Source of the DNA: Zymomonas sp.
GTDB taxonomy: Bacteria > Pseudomonadota > Alphaproteobacteria > Sphingomonadales > Sphingomonadaceae
Direction of reading: 5' to 3'
Assembly: GCF_020216885.1 (NCBI RefSeq)
Contig: NZ_JAIWON010000138.1
Span: 1 to 8,933, forward strand
DNA: 8,933 nt
The notes beneath the pieces were generated by a model. The model was not told the DNA's origin. It did not search any database and saw nothing but the letters and a program-made list of their open reading frames with translations. Below, in pieces: positions 6,801 to 8,933 of this stretch (its first letter is position 1; each line of letters begins with the position of its first letter). The position numbers and the translations under genes are program-made.

Positions 6801-8472
6801 GCGTCGTCAGAGCCATAACTTGCGTTTCGCGCAAGGAATCGATTGGCGGATTGGTTACCTGACTGAAATTCTGGCGGAAAAACTGGCTGGTCAGACGTGG
6901 CTTTTCGGTCAGGACAGCAAGAGGCGTATCATCCCCCATGGAGCCCATGGCTTCTTTTCCGGTTTCAGCCTGTGGAGACAGGACAAGATCCATATCTTCC
7001 AAGGTTAAACCCGCCGAAACCTGCCGCTTAATCAACTCGTCCCGATCATAAGGAATAACCGGATCATAGCTTTTCAGATCAAGGTCACTCAGCTTTTTGA
7101 AGTCTTTAATCCATTCGCCATAAGGACGTTCACTGGCAATCAGATCTTTTAACGGGCGATCTTCATAAAAACGGCCTTCATCCAAATTGACCGCAATCAT
7201 TTGACCGGGGCCCAATTGTCCTTTGGCAATGACATTATTTTCCGGCACAACAACCATGCCGGATTCAGAACCAACGATTAGAAGGTTGTCCTTGGTGCGC
7301 ACCGTGCGAAGGGGACGAAGCGCATTACGGTCAACACCGGCAACTGCCCATGAACCATCGGTAATCGCAAGAGCGGCGGGGCCATCCCAAGGCTCCATCA
7401 CTGAAGCCAGATAGCTATACATATCCCGATGTGCTTTTGGCATATCAGGGTTATGCTGCCATGCTTCGGGGATCAGCATCAATTTGGCAGCAGGCGCATG
7501 CCGTCCCGCACGACAAATGGTTTCAAATACCGCATCCAAGGCCGCCGTATCCGAAGCGCCCGCCGGAATAAGGGGTTTAATATCTTCGGAATGCTCACCA
7601 AAGGCGAGGCTAGCCATTTTGATTTCATGGCTTTTCATCCAGTTACGGTTACCGCGAATGGTATTGATTTCACCATTATGCGCTAACATTCGGAAAGGTT
7701 GAGCTAACCACCATTGCGGGAAGGTATTGGTTGAATAACGCTGATGGAAAACAGCAACACGGCTGACAAAGCGTTCATCCTGAAGATCGGGATAAAAGAT
7801 TGACAGGGCTTCGGCCAAAAACAGCCCTTTATAAACGATCGAGCGACAAGACAGCGAGCAGATATAAAAATCGTTGATTTGAGCCGCAATTACCTTCTTT
7901 TCGATACGGCGGCGGATCAGATAGAGATTCTTTTCAAATTCAGCAGCACTCATTTCGTCAGGATGGGGGCCTGCGATCATGATCTGCTCGATTTCAGGGC
8001 GCGTCCGCATTGCCTTTTCGCCGATAACTGAGATATCGACCGGAACCTGCCGCCATCCATAGATCCGATAACCGAAATCAATAATTTCAGATTCGACGAT
8101 CGTGCGGCAAGTCTCTTGTGCCGAAAGATCGGTTCTCGGCAAAAAAACCATACCTACTGCCAACCGGTTTGGAAGTGGCGCATGTCCGGCATGGGCAATG
8201 GCATCATCGAAAAAGCTGGCAGGTAAATCGACATGGATACCAGCACCATCACCAGTCTTTCCATCAGCATCGACAGCCCCACGATGCCAGACAGCCTTCA
8301 AAGCATCAATCGCCGCCGTGACCACCCGACGAGAAGCCTTGCCGTCGGTGGCAGCAACCAAGCCGACACCGCAAGCATCGGTTTCAAATTCGGGGCGATA
8401 CATGCCTTCTTTAGCGAGGCGTTCGCGCTCGGCAAAGACATCAAAAGAATCGGCAGAAGATTTTATGCTCAT
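3877..8472 (-). CDS. gltB: Glutamate synthase (NADPH), large subunit
   Basis: At 1531 residues this is a full-length bacterial GOGAT alpha subunit. It makes glutamate from glutamine and 2-oxoglutarate in the cytoplasm, with electrons supplied by GltD. The N-terminal class II amidotransferase domain starts at Cys34 (DACGVGLVAATDG), the expected catalytic residue exposed when a 33-residue propeptide is removed. Further amidotransferase motifs are RYSTNTFPQW and HNGEINTIRGN (about 265-275). The FMN-binding synthase domain spans about 880-1230, with SVSGEGGEAPERFHP and GNVGGTGASPLTS. Cys1135, Cys1141 and Cys1146 (C-x5-C-x4-C) are the 3Fe-4S cluster ligands. The C-terminal beta-helix domain, with its repeated glycines (about 1290-1470), ends in GCGANGCEYMTGG. 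A lysine- and glutamate-rich tail of about 28 residues closes the chain. ATG 8472 gives a normal propeptide; the ribosome-binding site is weak. Immediately upstream lies gltD, same strand, 97 bases away. Confidence 0.98.
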   Translation of the reverse strand: MSIKSSADSFDVFAERERLAKEGMYRPEFETDACGVGLVAATDGKASRRVVTAAIDALKAVWHRGAVDADGKTGDGAGIHVDLPASFFDDAIAHAGHAPLPNRLAVGMVFLPRTDLSAQETCRTIVESEIIDFGYRIYGWRQVPVDISVIGEKAMRTRPEIEQIMIAGPHPDEMSAAEFEKNLYLIRRRIEKKVIAAQINDFYICSLSCRSIVYKGLFLAEALSIFYPDLQDERFVSRVAVFHQRYSTNTFPQWWLAQPFRMLAHNGEINTIRGNRNWMKSHEIKMASLAFGEHSEDIKPLIPAGASDTAALDAVFETICRAGRHAPAAKLMLIPEAWQHNPDMPKAHRDMYSYLASVMEPWDGPAALAITDGSWAVAGVDRNALRPLRTVRTKDNLLIVGSESGMVVVPENNVIAKGQLGPGQMIAVNLDEGRFYEDRPLKDLIASERPYGEWIKDFKKLSDLDLKSYDPVIPYDRDELIKRQVSAGLTLEDMDLVLSPQAETGKEAMGSMGDDTPLAVLTEKPRLTSQFFRQNFSQVTNPPIDSLRETQVMALTTRFGNLGNILDSENKQKQILTLDTPYLKTSEWCQLKDHFGEQAVEIDCTFSPDDGADALRHAISNLRTQAENAVRSGHSELFLTDEHIGSDRVAVAMILATAAVHTHLIRKGLRSYASINVRASECIDPHYVAVLIGVGATTVNAYLAESAIAYRHSQGLFGTMTLEQCLDNHHHAICNGLLKIMAKMGIAVVSSYRGAYNFEAVGLSRALVNDLFPGMTAKISGEGYASLQRSALLRHQNAFAANKKALDVGGFYRQRASGDSHAYTAELMRKLQKAVSSDSYTTYLEFSKEVHQLPPVYLRDLLGFNWSKQPIPIEEVEPITEIRRRFITPGMSLGALSPEAHETLAIAMNRIGAKSVSGEGGEAPERFHPYENGDNANSPIKQVASGRFGVTAAYLGACEEIEIKVAQGAKPGEGGQLPGFKVTDMIAKLRHSTPGVTLISPPPHHDIYSIEDLAQLIYDLKQINPNARVGVKLVSSAGIGTIAAGVAKAHADSIMISGNVGGTGASPLTSIKYAGTPWEMGLSEANQVLTLNGLRHRVKLRTDGGLKTGRDIVIAAILGAEEFGIGTLSLIAMGCLMVRQCHSNKCPVGICTQDKAMRQKFIGTPERVINLMTFIAEEVREILAKLGVRSLKEIIGQTDLLSQVNRGADHLDDLDLNPVLAKVDANTEARYFQIDGFRNPVPDSLDAQMLQDAQAVFTRREKTQLTYSVRNTQRAIGTRFSAEITRNFGMDSLADGHVHVRLRGSAGQSLGAFSVKGLTLEVFGDANDYVGKGLSGATIIVRPTVSSPIDGHTNTIIGNTVLYGATAGKLFAAGRAGERFAVRNSGAETVIEGCGANGCEYMTGGLAVILGSVGPNFGAGMTGGMAFVLDEDNSFERHANPDNIIWQRLASSHWETVLRSMIADHAVKTDSPWAHRILDEWDLWSRKFWQICPKEMLGRLEYSLDDKKNTEDQKEKGKAGKPELKEQEGAF

Positions 8473-8573
8473 GGCTTACTTTTCCCAAGCGACTTAACCT
8501 GCCGCTTATTAAAGTTCATTTATATCTTAAGGCTTGATTGCGGCGCTTCAAAAGATTCAAAACGCCCCAAAAA
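8473..8573 (-). other. gltD-gltB intercistronic gap
   Basis: The 101-base gap holds a weak minus-strand hairpin near gltD (GGCGTTT with AAGCGCC, 11-base loop) and a 5-bp inverted repeat (8487-8491 with 8503-8507) just before gltB. Neither is followed by a T tract, so gltD and gltB are most likely cotranscribed. The gap is long for an operon, so a weak internal promoter or processing site is possible. Confidence 0.4.
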
Positions 8574-8933
8574 TCAGGCAAAAACAGCTTTCTTTTTGGC
8601 CTTGGTCGCTGCGTCCTGCTTGTCATGCTGGCGGTTTGATAGCCATTGATGAATCTGTTCGCTTGCGACCAGACCGTCACGAATAGCCCAAACCACAAGG
8701 CTAGCACCGCGGACAATATCACCAGCGGCAAAGATTCCTTCGATACTGGTCTGTAATGTGACCGGATCAGCCTCTACCGTTCCCCAAGGCGTAACCGACA
8801 ATTCAGGTGCATTGAAAAGTGTTGGCAAGTCTTCTGGTGAAAAACCCAAAGCACAAATGACAAGATCAGCATCCATGTCAAAGAGACGTGCGGGATCAGG
8901 TTCAGGGGAACGTCGGCCAGAACCATCTGGCGC
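8574..8933 (-). CDS. gltD: Glutamate synthase small subunit, C-terminal part (5' end outside the window)
   Basis: The frame is open from the window edge and the visible 119 residues match the C-terminus of the GOGAT beta subunit. This FAD- and NADPH-binding flavoprotein passes electrons through 4Fe-4S clusters to the large subunit. Visible are the second dinucleotide-binding region, ADLVICALGFSPEDLP, and the conserved flavin-binding end GIFAAGDIVRGASLVVWAIRDG. The N-terminal cysteine clusters lie outside the window. The start is not seen; the ATG at 8876 is internal, because the residues before it (SGRRSPEPDPARLFDM) are typical family sequence. The last 20 or so residues form a lysine- and alanine-rich tail. 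The gene is the upstream partner of gltB, in the order gltD then gltB. Confidence 0.95.
   Translation of the reverse strand, partial: APDGSGRRSPEPDPARLFDMDADLVICALGFSPEDLPTLFNAPELSVTPWGTVEADPVTLQTSIEGIFAAGDIVRGASLVVWAIRDGLVASEQIHQWLSNRQHDKQDAATKAKKKAVFA

Noticed and set aside
8102..8649. Overlapping plus-strand ORFs opposite the gltB start and the gltD-gltB gap
   Set aside because: They are antisense to the amidotransferase N-terminus, with low-complexity Ser/Ala/His-rich translations and no convincing start signals.

Overview
The window reads as ordinary chromosome of an alphaproteobacterium with moderate GC, probably a sphingomonad. A truncated NtrX, a lone IhfA followed by a small MerR protein, an FzlA-like glutathione-transferase-fold protein and a GltD-GltB pair are a typical alphaproteobacterial gene set. 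Base composition and gene style fit Zymomonas best, but that is recollection and not a database result. I see no phage, transposon, CRISPR or defence genes, and no clear new multi-gene system.

Layout. 1-841 (+) is the C-terminal part of an NtrX-type response regulator, closed by a strong terminator. 969-1607 (+) is a LysE/RhtB-family membrane exporter. 1611-1702 holds two hairpins, then tRNA-Leu(GAG) on the minus strand at 1701-1787. About 295 bases of divergent control region lead to ihfA (2083-2385, +) and a MerR-type regulator (2387-2863, +, TTG start), one base apart and surely one operon. A 262-base convergent spacer follows, with a perfect 22-bp tandem duplication and a hairpin. On the minus strand come an FzlA-like protein (3126-3797), a terminator, glutamate synthase large subunit gltB (3877-8472) and the 3' end of the small subunit gltD (8574-8933, cut by the window edge).

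How the genes fit together. GltD and GltB form NADPH-dependent glutamate synthase, the GOGAT half of GS-GOGAT ammonium assimilation. NtrX belongs to a two-component system linked to nitrogen or redox state in this class, so both window ends touch nitrogen metabolism; nothing in the sequence shows direct control. IhfA is half of the DNA-bending factor IHF. The FzlA-like protein probably serves cell division and not detoxification.

The points most worth a second look are the NtrX domain lacking the sigma-54 contact loop, the FzlA assignment and its unusual translation start, the hairpin plus overlapping short ORF in the ihfA leader, the nested inverted repeat touching the tRNA-Leu 3' end, and the 22-bp tandem duplication.
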